The position numbers and the translations under genes are program-made. From the NCBI GenBank assembly GCA_032622095.1, contig CP136064.1, positions 147,068,864 to 147,132,863 on the forward strand: a stretch of 64,000 nucleotides of DNA, written 5' to 3'. Source of the stretch: Siphonodentalium dalli (Eukaryota; Mollusca; Scaphopoda; Gadilida; Siphonodentaliidae). This document shows positions 13,401 through 25,541 of this stretch, piece after piece. The notes under the pieces are model-generated. The model was not told the DNA's origin and searched no databases. It worked only from the letters and a program-made list of their open reading frames with translations. Numbering within the stretch: the stretch's first letter is position 1; every line of letters starts with the position of its first letter.

Positions 13401-14170
13401 GCTCTTAATGTGGGGTCAAAGGTGTCATATTGGGTTAAACTAGGTTTCCGTGACCCGTGATGACCCAGAATATAGGAGTTCGAACTGCGTGGCTCGTGAT
13501 TATTGGAGAGTGGGTATATGCCGACGACGATGCCAAATTGCAGTACCCAGAGTGCTTTGGAAAGTGCGCACGGGACCTTAAGGTGGTGTCAGGGGTGTCA
13601 TATTGGGTAAAACCAGGTATCCGTGACCCATGATGACCCAGACTATAGGAGTTCAAACTGTCTGGCTCATGATTATTGTAGAGTGGTTATATGCCGACGA
13701 CGTTGCCAAATTTCAGTACCCATTGTTTAGAGCAAATGCGCACGGGTTCTTAAGGTGGGGTCGGGGTTGTCATATTGTGTAAAACTAGGTTTCCGTGACT
13801 CGTGATGGCCAGGAATGTAGGAGTTCGAACTGCGTGGCTCGTGATTATTGTAGAGTTTGTACATACCGATGATGGTGCCAAATTTCAGTTTCCAGAGTGC
13901 TTCAGAAAGTGCGCACAGGGCCTTAAGTTTGGGTCAGGGTGCCATATTTGGTTACACTAGGTTTCCGTGACCCGTGATGACCCAGCATATAGGAGTTCGA
14001 ACTGTGTGTGGCTCGTGATTATTTTAGTGTGGGTATCTGTCGATGAACATGCCAAATTTCAGTACCCAATGTGATGTGGAAAATGCACACAGGCTCTTAA
14101 AGTTATGGGTTATGGGTGTCGTATAGGGTTAAACTGGGTTTCCGTGATCACTGATGGCCTCATTATATTG
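10485..14170 (+). repeat. 172-bp satellite, subtype B, flipped array continued
   Basis: About 21 further copies in the plus orientation, resuming mid-unit after the piggyBac-like insert. Several internal variants alternate, for example 'CCCAGTGTTTAGAGCAAAGT' versus 'CCCAGAGTTCTTTGGAAAG'. The pattern looks like higher-order mixing of two sub-variants. The last unit (about 13990-14170) decays into unique sequence before the right arm. Confidence 0.95.
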
Positions 14171-14319
14171 GAATTGCCCCACTCTAGGTATTCAAGGAAC
14201 GGTTGATGGTCATGGTGTTCTCTTGCCATTGTCAGTTTATGAATTGCCGGATTATTGTTATTATTATTGGGGTAAACAGCATCAAGTGCATGCCTCTCCG
14301 CATAAAGTTGCATATTTCT

Positions 14320-15060
14320 TTTAATTTGATAATACACGCTCTTTATTGCTAATGGTTAGTGTCTCTTTAAATCATTTGAAGTCAACATCACCTATACCGT
14401 GATATTCCCCACGTAATTTTACTTTTGTGTACCACTTTTCTCACATATTTGTTGGGCTAATAATAAGCGTTCTTTATGTATCATACAATTGACTAATTCC
14501 CCTTTAAGTCATCTGGTCAAACGTGCCTATCCCAGGACAATCCCCTTGTCGGACGACTCATCTGTACTCATGTTTCTATATATCGTCTAAGCTGATAAGG
14601 AACGCTCTTTATTGTTCATATTTGCACCTTTAAGCCGTCTGAGATCAACGGGAACAACCCCATGATACTCCATGGGTTATTTTATCCCAGTGTGTCAATT
14701 TTCATCTTCCAGATTGCAACCATTTTTTATATATAATAAATTAGTTAGTTAAATTAATTACTATTGCCATTTTAAGACATCTGATATCAACGGGAGCTAT
14801 ATAATAAGGTTACCTGAGTCAAATAACCCACATTTTCAAATTTTCAGCTCCGGTGGTTCGCCTATAGCCAAAAAAATACATATATATAATTCTTAGAGCC
14901 CTTTTAAGACACCCGAGAGCAACGGGACATGTATACTAGCGATCTCCGGGTAAAATAACATGTATATATGACACCTGAGTCAACAAAACCACGAATACAA
15001 GCAATGAATGATATACCCTCGCAGTTGATGAGGTCTCGAGAATCAGACATTACTTACCAC
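14320..15060 (-). repeat. Right arm of giant inverted repeat
   Basis: Reverse-complement partner of 1565-2300, of almost equal length. Shared landmarks include AATAAAGAGCG, 'GTTGATCTCAGACG', CTTAAAGGGG and 'CAACTGCGAGGGTATATCAT'. The arms have diverged by many substitutions and small indels, so the structure is old rather than an assembly echo. The 150 bp between satellite and arm (14171-14319) have no left counterpart. Confidence 0.8.
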
Positions 15061-15667
15061 GGAGCCAAGAACGGTAACTCTAGCCGCGCTTGCATGCAGT
15101 AGCCGCGCCGCACCGCGCCACACAGAGTTGTCTATCTCATATCGATATATATATATTTGGAAAGTGTGGAGGGCACTGGCACAGGTCGGTTATCCGATTT
15201 CTTATGTAATTATTTCTATGGAACTAGCTAAATTTTGTTAGGTTGTGTCGGAAATTGACATAAAATATTGTGTTGAGCACAAACAAAGGATAATGATGTT
15301 GAAATTGCTAAAAAGCTAATTGAACTGCGTGTTAATCAAGGTCTGAGTCTAGATCGAACGAGCATATCTCTCAAACTGGGATTTTTCTTGTAGGCAATAA
15401 TCACCCGTTTGTCGAGAGGCTCGGTCAATTTAGTATTTAATAATGCAAAGTTTTTTTCTGAAAATGTTTGCGATTTCCACATTTCTACGATTGTAGATCA
15501 GAGGAAAGCACAAGAAATTTCGAGAAACACCTTTGTATATATATAGAGATATAGAGATATACGATTCCGTTAGCCGAGGGCGAGCCACGAACGCGAGCAG
15601 CGAGCGCGATCATACATCGCGAGCATTACCGAGAACATCGTTACAAATAAGCCAAATGTGGGCCAAT
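15061..15667. other. No gene seen
   Basis: Unique sequence beyond the right arm. A GC-rich patch near 15080-15120 and a GAGATATA-rich stretch near 15540-15570 are visible. No ORF or RNA gene is supported. Confidence 0.5.
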
Positions 15668-16270
15668 AGAAGAGGTGAGATCCGGTTTGGTTAATTTGCT
15701 GCTCACAGGATCAGATAATAGATTAAAACACAACTTCACTGGTGTTGGAAGATAGAACGAATGCTAAACCTAAAGCATTACTTTCGTCGATTTGTGGTCG
15801 ATATGGAGCGGAGTAGTCCGGTTTTGGTTGATTTGAATTCCACCCGTGCATGGTGCTGACCAGCTAACACATGAAACTAAAAGTTAACTGATGTTGGAAG
15901 TTAAAAGAAGTGAGCATCTTATTTGTATTACATTGGTTTTGCCAATTCGTGATGGCTCAAATAATCGGATCATAGAAGAGGTGAGATCCGGTTTGGTTAA
16001 TCTGCTGCCTACAAGATAAGATAATAGATGAAAATAAAACTTCACTGGTGTTGGAAGATAGAACGAATGCGAATCCCAAAGCATTAGTTTCGTCGATTCG
16101 TGGTGGATATGGAGCAGAGTAGTCCGGTTTTGGTTGGTTTTAATTTCACCCGTGAAAGTGCTGACCAAAAAACACATGAAACTAAACGTTAACTGATGTT
16201 GGAAGTTAAAACAAGTGAGCATCTTATTTGTATTACATTGGTTTTGGCAATTCGTTATGGCTCAAATAAT
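15668..16270. repeat. Two-copy tandem duplication, ~306-bp period
   Basis: The segment beginning AGAAGAGGTGAGATCCGGTT at 15668 recurs at 15974 with the same downstream order (GATAGAACGAATGC, GTAGTCCGGTTTTGGTTG, CTGATGTTGGAAGTTAAAA, TATTTGTATTACATTGGTTT). The copies differ by scattered substitutions and short indels. Open frames across it on either strand do not resemble a protein family. Confidence 0.85.
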
Positions 16271-16747
16271 CAGATTTCAAACTGCATGTCGCCATATTGT
16301 TACACGAAGATGTCCATTGGCCAGCTATACAACGCAATAGTGTGTCCATTAAAGCAGTATTCACATTGTACAATTGATTCAAATTACTATACCAGTAAAG
16401 AATTTCATATAGTTTTCCATGACCCATCTCACAATCGAACTCAATGTTGTCAATTTCTTACATAAGGATCGCCGGTGTCTAACTTTAACATATATTTGTT
16501 TTAATCAATGGCCACGTATCAGGATTGTAAAATATGTTGTCAAAGCTCGTGATGACCCATATCACCGATGCCAAACTGGCAGTGGTCACTTTATTACACA
16601 AGGATGCCCTATGTTCAACAACAACAAATAATTATATTAATTAAGGGCGTATATCGTCACAGTAAAATGGGCCCAAATGAGTATAACCATCACATTTTAA
16701 CCTATCACGATATCCACAAGTCCGAGATGACACATATCACCAGTATT
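16271..16747. other. No gene seen
   Basis: Frames of 64-91 codons overlap on both strands, but none has a recognisable domain. The words 'CATGACCCATCTCACAATCG' and 'GTGATGACCCATATCACCGA' suggest weak internal repetition. Confidence 0.4.
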
Positions 16748-16907
16748 GGCGAGCCACACGGGCTCGCCAATACGACAACGACCACCGCCTGGTCAAACTA
16801 CACACACGTACCAAGTTTCGTCCCGATCGGTCGAGAATCGTAGATTTGTATAAATGACAGACAGACAGACAGACAGACAGACAGAGGTCTTCAAAATATA
16901 TATGAGA
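16748..16907 (-). mobile_element. Helitron 5'-end fragment (B type)
   Basis: On the minus strand this reads TCTCATATATATTTTGAAGA, a CTGT microsatellite, then the 'CGATTCTCGACCGATCGGGA' head found in the Helitrons at 20-28 kb. The minus-strand base before TC is A (T at 16908), as expected for Helitron insertion. The copy stops inside the head, so it is a truncated 5' end. Confidence 0.75.
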
Positions 16908-17640
16908 TGAGGTAAAAGGGACCTATATGACATGACAATCCCCATGGTCAATTTAAATGTGTGTAACAGTTTTCAGCTCCATGGGTCCAACTATTTTAGG
17001 TAATTAATTAAATTAATCATGAGAGCCCCTTTAAATGATCTTATGTAAGAGGCACATGTATCAATTTACCTGTTTGTAAAAATGTTCAGCTCCCATGGTT
17101 CAACAGCTTGGTCGCCTATAGCCGAACAGACAAATGAACAAACAAAATTTAGTTTTATTAGCTTACGGATAGATAGAGGAAAGTAGAAAGATTAATATGG
17201 ATTCCCAGTAAATTTCAGATCCCAAGGCACACAATCATGTCAGTATGACTCTGAGTGTATATCTATTGTATACAGACTGGTTACTTTATTATGTAGTTTT
17301 AAGGCAACATATTGTTCAGTTTTTATTATATCTGAGCCAGTTGACAAAATTTGATGAAATTCAATCTGAACCTATCAGAGACCACCGTTAACCAGAACAA
17401 CCTCCCATATTCACTAAATTCCATTTCCACAGGTATCTCTCTACACTGTACACCCCTTGAGTTGGAACTTTCAAACTGGTACCTCAAGTTTCCCCATCTG
17501 TTTGAAATTTCCAACCTGAAAATCTTCACCTAGTGTTGGGTTAAATTAAACAAATTTATATAATTACTAGTTTTAATTAATTTATGTGTGATTATAACTT
17601 TATACTATGTTGAGCCAGCCACGAAATTTCAAATTGTTTG
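16908..17640. other. Decayed arm-like repeats, no gene
   Basis: At 16970-17130 there are two diverged units with 'CAGCTCC.TGG.TC', 'CGCCTATAGCC' and CCTTTAAATGATCT, resembling the ~140-bp units of the giant inverted repeat's arms. The rest is AT-rich with overlapping 60-67 codon frames on both strands and no recognised family. Confidence 0.45.
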
Positions 17641-18735
17641 ATTTTTTCAAAGCTGGCCAGGGGGGACTGATGTCACCATCCCCGTTTTACATCCTTGGCT
17701 GTAATATCCAAGATGGCCACCAAAATGACCACCAGAAGATAAAAATATGACGTTTTTTTCCACTTATATCTTCTAGATCAGTTTATTCTGTTTGGAAATG
17801 GTTGAGAAATGTGAGTTTATTTTGTATTTTGTATATTTAACTGATCATTGGTGCAATGAGATGTGCAAGTATTGGGGTCCTAGCCCCTTCCGATCCCTCA
17901 AAAAATAGAATTTACAGAACTTTGAATGCGGTATAACATTTCACAAAAATTCACAATTGGGATTCTAGTCATATTTAAACAAGAAATGAACATAACTTTG
18001 TAATGTAAGTGAGGTATATTATCAATAGTTCAACCAAAATATGGAAAATTGTAGATATTGCCACAGCGTGCCCTGCAATAGCTTACAAGTTGTGGTTGAT
18101 ATATACAATTGGCTATACTGCCTTCTATGCATTGAATACTATTAAACATGTCTGATGCACCATGGTTAATTGTTACTATTGTCACCACTGATATCATCAG
18201 AAATTTTGGGTTTTTCTCTCACAAACTTCACAAAAATATCGGCAAAAAATCACTTTTAAGGTCACAAAGTAAAATGTAACTACCTTTGGTATGAATTGTG
18301 TTTATTGTTTTGGTCTATCTTAAATGTGTCACACTATGGTGTTTATGGACTAAATTGCTCAAGATGGCTTCCAACTGACAACCATATTTAGTAAAAAGTT
18401 CATTTTTTTTTACATATATCCCGAACATTATTCTCTGCGTTTTCCGAAAAGGTAACAAATTGTGACTCACTTGGTTATTGTACGTGTTAGATAATTAACT
18501 GACAACTACATGTTATATTCTGGTTGTCCCAGTTCCGTATGTGGCAGGACAAATACATTTTAAAGTTGTAGTATGTAATTTTGCCGAGAACCTCTTTTGT
18601 GATTCTGGCCATATTATTGAAAGGAAATCGGCAGAACTTTGAAACGGAACTGAGATGAAACACAATTTTGGTTATTCTGGCCCATTAGGGTTATAATAAA
18701 AATTGATCAACTGGATAGAGGGTGGATGCCAAAAT
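17641..18735 (+). repeat. Dispersed repeat family D, core
   Basis: A ~1.1-kb module containing 'CACTTATATCTTCTAGATCA', 'GGGATTCTAGTCATATT', 'GTAATGTAAGTGAGGTATAT', 'TATCCCGAACATTATTCTCT' and 'CCAAAATGGC' words. It recurs at 29815-30333 (plus, truncated), 33950-34790 (minus), 48656-49075 (plus, partial) and 50640-51000 (minus). It has no coding capacity. The minus copy ending at 50566 carries a Helitron-type 3' end, so the family may itself be a Helitron derivative. Confidence 0.8.
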
Positions 18736-20384
18736 GGCAGCCAGGGATTTACTGTATGTTCATAGGTGAGGTGAATAGGTATACAGAGAGTTATTGTATG
18801 GTCATGAATTAGGCATACAAGTAGTGACTTTATGATTATGAGTGGGTGTCCATGGTGAGATGTATAGTTATACAAGGAGTGGCTCTATGGTAATGTGTGA
18901 GGTGAATCAGTATACATGGCGTGGCTACGGTGTATGGTTGTGTGTACCCAGTGCGGATGTATCCGATGTGGCTGTATGAGCATTGATGTGGTGTATGGAT
19001 ATAACGAGTACCTGGAGTAAGCTGGGTGGTCATTGGCGAGTGTGTGGGTATACAGGGAGTGCCCTTTTGGTAACGGTGGGATACATAGGTAGTAGCTGTA
19101 TGATCATGGATGGCATATATGAGTATAGAGTAAGTTGCTGAATTGTCATGCGTGAGGTTTATATGCAAGTATGGAAGGTGTGAGTGGTCGTGTGTGCGGG
19201 TATTGGTATATCGGCAAGGACTGAATGGACATTGGTGAGGTGTGGATGTATATCTGGATTTAATCTATGGTCATGGGTGGGCTGTATATGTATATATTGA
19301 GTTGTTATATGACTATGTGTGTGGCGAATAGATATACAGATAGTGACGGTATGGTCATGGTGAGGTGGATATGTATACAAGGAGTGACTATGATCCTGCA
19401 TGTGGTGAATATGTATACAGGGAGTGACTATATTGTCATATGTCAGGTGCAGGAGTATACATGGTGTTCCTGCATGTTGAATCGTGGATGTATGGTCATT
19501 TTGTGGTGTGTACGAGTATAGCCAAGTATGGTTGTATGGTTATGGGTCAGGTGTACGTGTTTAAAGTGGGTGACCATATTGTCATGTGTGTGGTTTTTAT
19601 GTAAATATGGAGTGACTATGGGGTAATGGGTGGCTATCGATTTCCTCCATGGTACATGAACACCATCAAGATGACATTGCCTCCACATTGATTACCATAT
19701 ACATAAACACCACAACAATGACCATAGAGTCACTCCAGGTACATATATGCACCTCACCAATGGCCATTATAGCCACTTGATTCATGCACATACCCTCACC
19801 CATGACACCAGGTATACTCACACACCTGACCTATGACCATACTAATACTGACAATATAGTCACCCCCTGTCTACCTATTCAAAACATTCATACCTGATCA
19901 TGGTCAATCATTGTATACATATTCACCTCACATTGGTCATAAGTCACTCCCTGTATACGTCACACTATAGCCAAAACAGCCCCTCAAGTTATGCGAATAC
20001 ACCAGGTATGCTTATACACCTGACACATGGTAATATAGTCACTCCATGTTTACATATTCACATTCAGGATCACACATTCACTCCTTGTATACCTATTCAT
20101 CTTACCATTGAACATACAGGCACTACCAATATGCATAGTCCCCACACACATAAGCCCTACACATGACCATAAAGTCACATCATGTATACATATACACCTT
20201 ACCAATGTCCAGTCAGCCCTTCCACATATGCCAATACCCGCGTACACATAAACTCATACCTTCCATAATTGCATTTTCACCTCACAAATGACAATTCAGA
20301 AACGCACTGTATACTCATACAGGCCATCCATGACCATATAGCTAATCCGTATACACTACCAATGATAATAAAATACACGACATA
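18736..20384. repeat. Family D ~40-bp degenerate minisatellite with inversion
   Basis: Degenerate repeats of a ~40-bp unit such as TATACAGGGAGTGACTAT followed by GGTCATGGGTGAGGTG. From 18736 to about 19640 they read in plus orientation. From about 19690 to 20345 they read as the reverse complement (GTCACTCC, TGTATAC, CACCTCAC). Numerous weak open frames on both strands are by-products. The last 104 bp (20281-20384) are duplicated at 27108-27213. Confidence 0.8.
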
Positions 20385-20407
20385 TCTCATATATATTTTG
20401 AAGACCT

Positions 20408-20440
<33 letters not shown>

Positions 20441-20826
20441 ATTAATACAAATCTACGATTCTCGACCGATCGGGACGAAACTTGGTACGTGTGTGTAGTT
20501 TGACCAGGCGGTGGTCGTTGTCGTATTGGCGAGCCCGTGCGACGCCCGTGCAGCGCATACGCAGACGAGATCTCGGAAACGGGTGTAGCTATCGACCTGA
20601 AATTTGGTATGTGAATGTACCTTGCCCCGATTACGAATTTTATCGGGTCGCCGAGTCTGTGCGACGGCAGCTTCGCGCCGCTTCGCGCATGCGCAGACGA
20701 GATCTCGGAAACGGATTGAGCTATCGACTTGAAATTTGCTATGTGAATGTATCTTGCCCCGGATACGAATTTTATCGGGTCGCCGAGCCCGTGCGACGCC
20801 AGCTTCTCGCATGTGAAGACCAGATC

Positions 20827-23800
20827 GGACGTTTGGGCTATAAATGTGACACTAACAATCTCAATAGTGAATACTATGATCGGTGAAATAACTCTCGGTG
20901 AACTCCAGGCAAATAAAAAATTTGACTTTACTAACACAAATGATGGAGATGACTGTGGCACAAATATCAACCCATACGAGCTTATTAACCATTCCTGTAA
21001 CTATTACGCACCCTCACAATTTCGGGATAAAATAACGAAAACAAATAAAAGCACTTCATTAATGGGCCTTAATTGCAGAAGCTTGAATGCTAATTGGGAT
21101 AACTTCAGAGAATTGTTATGCGATATGCAAAATGATGATAATACTTTCGATGTAATCGCACTTTCAGAGATCTTCAGGATAAAAGAATCATATAATTTAC
21201 CCGGTTACCAACCATTTGAATATTCAACGCGTCCAGATAACGACGATGGAAGAGGTGGGGTTGGGCTATTTATAAAAAATGGCATAACATTCCAGCATAG
21301 ACCTGACTTATCAGTATTTATTCCACATGTAATCGAAACGATATTTGTTGAAATAAACCCCAATCAAAGAAACTCATATGTTATAGGGTCAATATACAGA
21401 CCCAACACAGCTCCTATGGCAGATATTGATGCTTTCGTATCCCATATTGATAGCATAATGGAAAAACTTAATGAATCGCACACGAAAGCTTATTTAATTG
21501 GAGATTTCAATATAGATTTACTGAACTCCGAAAATCATTCAAAAACCAACGAATTTGTAGACAACATATTTGAACTGTGCTATCTCCCTGTGATCACTAA
21601 GCCAACCCGAGTCACTGATTTCTCAGCTACCCTGATTGATCATATACATACAAACTCAAAACGGACATTCGACTGCGGAATTATATTATCAGATGTTTCT
21701 GACCATTTTGCAACATTTTACATTGAACATGAATTTACTCAAAAAGAGATTAACACACAGCGACAACCATTAGTACCCGTTAGGGTGATAAATGAAAAAA
21801 ACACGACCATATTCAAATACATCTTGAGCCGTCTATCATTTGACTCGGTTTTTAGTTGCTCGTCAGCAGAACTAGCTTACAATAACTTTATAGAACAATA
21901 TGTGGCCGCATATGAACAAGCGTTCCCACTTAGATACCCCGAACAAAGGAAAAAATATATCAAAAGAGAACCTTGGATGACCAACGGCTTATTGCAATCT
22001 TCCCTGAATAAAAACAAACTATTTACAAAAAAACTTTCTCATCCAACTAAAGAAAATGCAGACAAATACCAAACTTTTTGCAGAATATTCAACCAAGTGA
22101 AAAGGAAGAGTAAAAACGATTACTACAAATCAAAACTTGGCGAAAGCAAGAATAACATGAGGCGAACGTGGGCAATCTTAAAAGACGCTCTTAAAGTTTC
22201 ATCATCCCCACATAAACTTCCTAAAAATGTCAAATTCCAAAATAAAACATACTCGGATCCAGCTGAAATTGCACAATCATTTAACGAATACTTCGCTTCA
22301 ATAGGTCAACAAACTGCTGATAAGGTAGAAACAGTTCACAACATTCAACCCCTTGACTATATGACAGAAAAGAACCAAAAAAATTTCTTCCTCTCCGAAA
22401 CATCAACAGCTGAAATTTTATCAACATGTGCTAAATTTTCCAATAAAAGCTGTGTAGATTTTTCGAATATATCTATGAAGTTGATGAAATGTACTATCAA
22501 CGAAACTGTTTACGCACTTACACACATAATAAACTTATCATTCGAACAAGGAATAGTGCCCACGAAAATGAAAATTTCTAGAGTTGTTCCCATACACAAA
22601 AATAGTACACGTGAAAATGTTGAAAACTACAGACCAATTAGCATTTTGCCAGCTTTTTCAAAAATCATGGAAAAACTTATGCATAAACGTTTAAATTCTT
22701 TCTTAACAAAATTTGATATAATACATAACAAGCAATTTGTTTTCAGGGAAAACCACTCGACAACCCATCCCTTACTACATCTGTTAAATCATGTTGCTGA
22801 AAATAACAACAAAAAGACCAGAGACTCTACTTTAGCAATTTTTATCGACCTGTCCAAAGCATTCGACACGATTAGCCACACGATACTGCTTCAAAAACTT
22901 GATCATTACGGCATTAGAGGAATAACAAAAAAATGGTTCAAAAGCTATCTAGAAGGGAGAAAGCAATATGTTGAAATCGAAAATAATAAATCAAACATGC
23001 TTGATATAAACTGCGGTGTGCCTCCATGATCTATATTAGGACCCGTTCTATTTCTTATTTATGTCAATGATATGCCCAATAGCACATATTTAAATCTCCT
23101 GTCATTTGCAGATGATACGACTCTCCATACTTCCGGCCATGATCCTCGGCAAATTGAGAAACAAGTTAATTCAGAACTTCTAAAAATTCATCAATGGTGT
23201 TGTAGTAATAAGTTATCAATTAACGTATCAAAAAGTAAATACATGTTATTACATCCCACCAATAATGACTTCAAATGGAATAATCTTAAAATAAATTTGA
23301 ATAACAAGCCATTAACGCGAGTAGGTAATACCAGACCAGAACAATCTCTAAAATTTCTTGGAATTATCAGTGATGAGAATCTCACCTTTAAAGATCACAT
23401 ATCTATGGTACGTAAAAAAATATCCAATGCAATATATTCCATAAATAAGGTAAAGCGAATACTACCCAAATACTGCCTGAGAACTTTATACTTCTCTTTG
23501 ATCCACAGTCATCTCATCCATGGTTTGACAATTTGGGGTCATGCCGATACAGGAGGCACTATCTTTAAACAACAGAAAAGGGCAATTAGAATTATATCCA
23601 ACAAATCATACAGGAGCATACAGAACCAATTTATCTGAATGAGAAAATTCTTAAATTTCAAGACTTATATAAGCTACAAGCAGCAACGTTCGTTTTTGAC
23701 TGGAAAAGAGATAATCTTCCCAAATCATTCAATGAAACATTTCACTATACAACTGCTAATACCCGACAGGCTGGTGGTCTGAAAACATCAACTCCGAGAA

Positions 23801-24508
23801 CTGCATTTAGTTCTACGTTACCTAAACACACATTCCCTGACATATGGAATGGATTGGACAAAAATTACAAGAACATAAAATTTCGTAACCGATTTAAAAC
23901 GTTATTGACAAAAAATTATCTGTCGCAATACTCGTCTAAAATTAAATGCAATAATACCTTTTGTCCAGATTGTGCAGTTATGCCTAAATGCACGACATGA
24001 GCCCCAACATTGTTAATTCCTAGTAAAAAGCCTGGTTTGTTCACCTTTCATTTTGGCTGGATAATATCTAATCTTGTCCTTTATAAACAGAAATGATGGA
24101 TATGAACAAAATGAATAGCGATCTTTTAAAAAAATGCTCTCATTTTGTCATATAGTCTAAAAGTATAATACTTCAGTCATACTCACTGCACTCATGATAT
24201 AGTAATATTGCCCAGTGCTTGGTATAACCAGTACATATACCAGCATACTATGTACACCATGTAAATGGTTTGGATACGCCATTCATGAATATTTTTCTCT
24301 CCATATTTTCATGTATTTAGATGTTACTATACTTCACGTCATTTTACTATTTAAGTTTCATTTCCAAACAGGGGCGGCAGGAAGACGGCCTAGCTGGCCA
24401 TGCCGCTCCTGTACAATATAATCATGTTTATTTCTGTATATTTCACTGTCAGCGTTATGTTTGTAAATATTGTACAAAATAAACAATCAATCAATCAATC
24501 AATCAATC
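20827..24508 (+). mobile_element. Non-LTR retrotransposon (CR1/Jockey group), degraded
   Basis: The LINE lies between GACCAGATC (ending 20826) and TAG-AAAACGGG (from 24509). The Helitron at 28033 shows the unbroken site GACCAGATCTAGGAAACGGG. It has an endonuclease-reverse transcriptase reading frame, a ~470-bp 3' UTR with AATAAA near 24478, and a 3' tail of seven or so AATC repeats (24483-24508), typical of CR1/L2/Daphne-like elements that end in a short microsatellite instead of poly(A). ORF1 is absent, so the copy is probably 5'-truncated. Confidence 0.85.
20876..24000 (+). pseudogene. LINE endonuclease/reverse transcriptase, disrupted
   Basis: An APE-type endonuclease comes first: LNCRSL, ALSEI, GGVGLFIK, GSIYRP, GDFNIDLL and DVSDHF motifs at 21060-21720. 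A reverse transcriptase follows: ENYRPISILPAFSKIMEKL, FIDLSKAFDTISH, then FADDTT at about 23108. Two lesions are visible. A TGA at 23027-23029 replaces the glycine codon in the usual GVPQGSILGP block (the preceding Q is also P). A one-base loss near 23620 moves the frame, after which the C-terminal part (EPIYLNEKILKFQDLYK, then CNNTFCPDC) continues to a TGA at 23998-24000. The element copied itself by target-primed reverse transcription when intact; this copy cannot make full-length protein. The upstream start given is the first ATG inside LINE sequence and may not be native. Confidence 0.9.
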
Positions 24509-25157
24509 TAGAAAACGGGTGTCGCGATCGGGACGAAACTTGGTACGTGTGTGTAGTTTGACCAGGCGGTCAATATCAGCTCATCAGATTTCAGATCCGA
24601 GATAAACTTTTCACGTGCCGAGGTCAAATCTGTTTTTACGCCGTTTTGCGCTAATATATTTCAGTTCGGTGCTCACAAATCGATTCGATATAGCGCGAAT
24701 AATAAATTGCCAATCATATAATTTGTATGGTTAGAATCTGTGGCGCTTCCTCTTTCCAACGATATATCACACGCCTGTGTCCGTTTAAAGTTTCTACCTT
24801 AATTATCGGGAAGAACGCAGGACCATGCTTCGATCATCGAAAAACATTCCGTGAATCTATTACGCCGTCAAGAGATCGTGACGTGATCGCGTTTAATTCT
24901 AAACCGGCCGATGTCGCGTTAACTCATCACCGGCCGATGTATCCGCAAATCAGACCACATCTCGGAAACGGGTGGAGCTATCGACTTGAAATTTGGTATG
25001 TGAATGTATCTTGCCCCGGATGCGAATTATATCGGGTCGCCGAGCCCGTGCGACGCCAGCTTCGCGCATGCGCAGACCAGATCTCGGAAACGGGTGGAGC
25101 TATCGGCTTGAAATTTGGTTTTTGAATAGCCCGGACAACGTCGGGCTCATCGGCTGG

Positions 25158-25541
25158 TCTCATATATATTTTGAAGACCTCTGTTTGTCTGTATGTCTGT
25201 CTGTCTGTCTGTCATTTATACAAATCTACGATTCTCGACCGATCGGGACGAAACTTGGTACGTGTGTGTAGTTTGACCAGGCGGTCGACGTTGTCGTGTT
25301 GGCGAGCCCGTGCGGCGCCCGCTTCGCGCATGCGCAGACGAGATCTGGGAAACGGGTGGAGCTATCGATTTGAAATTTGGCATGTGAATGTATCTTGCCC
25401 CGGATACGAATTTTATCGGGTCGCCGAGCCCGTGCGACGCCAGCTTCGCGCATGCGCAGACGAGATCTCGGAAACGGGTGGAGCTATCGGCTTGAAATTT
25501 TGTTTTTGAATAGCCCGGACAACGTCGGGCTTATCGGCTAG
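25158..25541 (+). mobile_element. Helitron copy G2 (B type)
   Basis: Complete short copy of 384 bp: TCTCATATATATTTTGAAG start, CTGT run, head, about one and a half core units, CCCGGACAACGTCGGG hairpin, spacer TTATCGG, end CTAG. It abuts its neighbours head to tail with no spacer. Confidence 0.85.

Larger units (their letters stand above)
20385..25157 (+). mobile_element. Helitron copy G1 (B type), with LINE inside
   Basis: Starts TCTCATATATATTTTGAAGA after an A at 20384, followed by a CTGT microsatellite, a head (CGATTCTCGACCGATCGGGA) and core units (GATCTCGGAAACGGGT...GAATTTTATCGGGTCGCCGA). It ends with the hairpin CCCGGACAACGTCGGG, an 8-nt spacer and CTGG (a CTRR-type end) abutting the next copy. 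Without the 3682-bp LINE it is about 1.1 kb. It carries a ~400-bp private segment (24590-24950) shared with the copies at 27732 and 55942. No Rep or helicase is encoded, so it is non-autonomous. Confidence 0.8.

Noticed and set aside
2301-14170. Possible CRISPR array
   Set aside because: Units are 172 bp and similar over their whole length. There are no short repeats with unique spacers, no cas genes, and the genome is eukaryotic.
2301-14170. tRNA-like words (AGTTCGAACT, TGGCTCGTG) in each satellite unit
   Set aside because: The B-box resemblance is weak and no cloverleaf or anticodon arm can be drawn around it.
1565-15060. LTR retrotransposon or Polinton reading of the giant inverted repeat
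   Set aside because: The arms are inverted, not direct, and there is no integrase, polymerase or protease frame inside.
16196-16465. 89-codon ORF in the 306-bp tandem duplication
   Set aside because: Overlapping frames are open on both strands, with no conserved domain and no codon-level conservation visible between the two copies.
20747-20875. Upstream part of the long LINE ORF as native protein start
   Set aside because: 20747-20826 is Helitron core sequence fused in frame by chance. The LINE starts at 20827.
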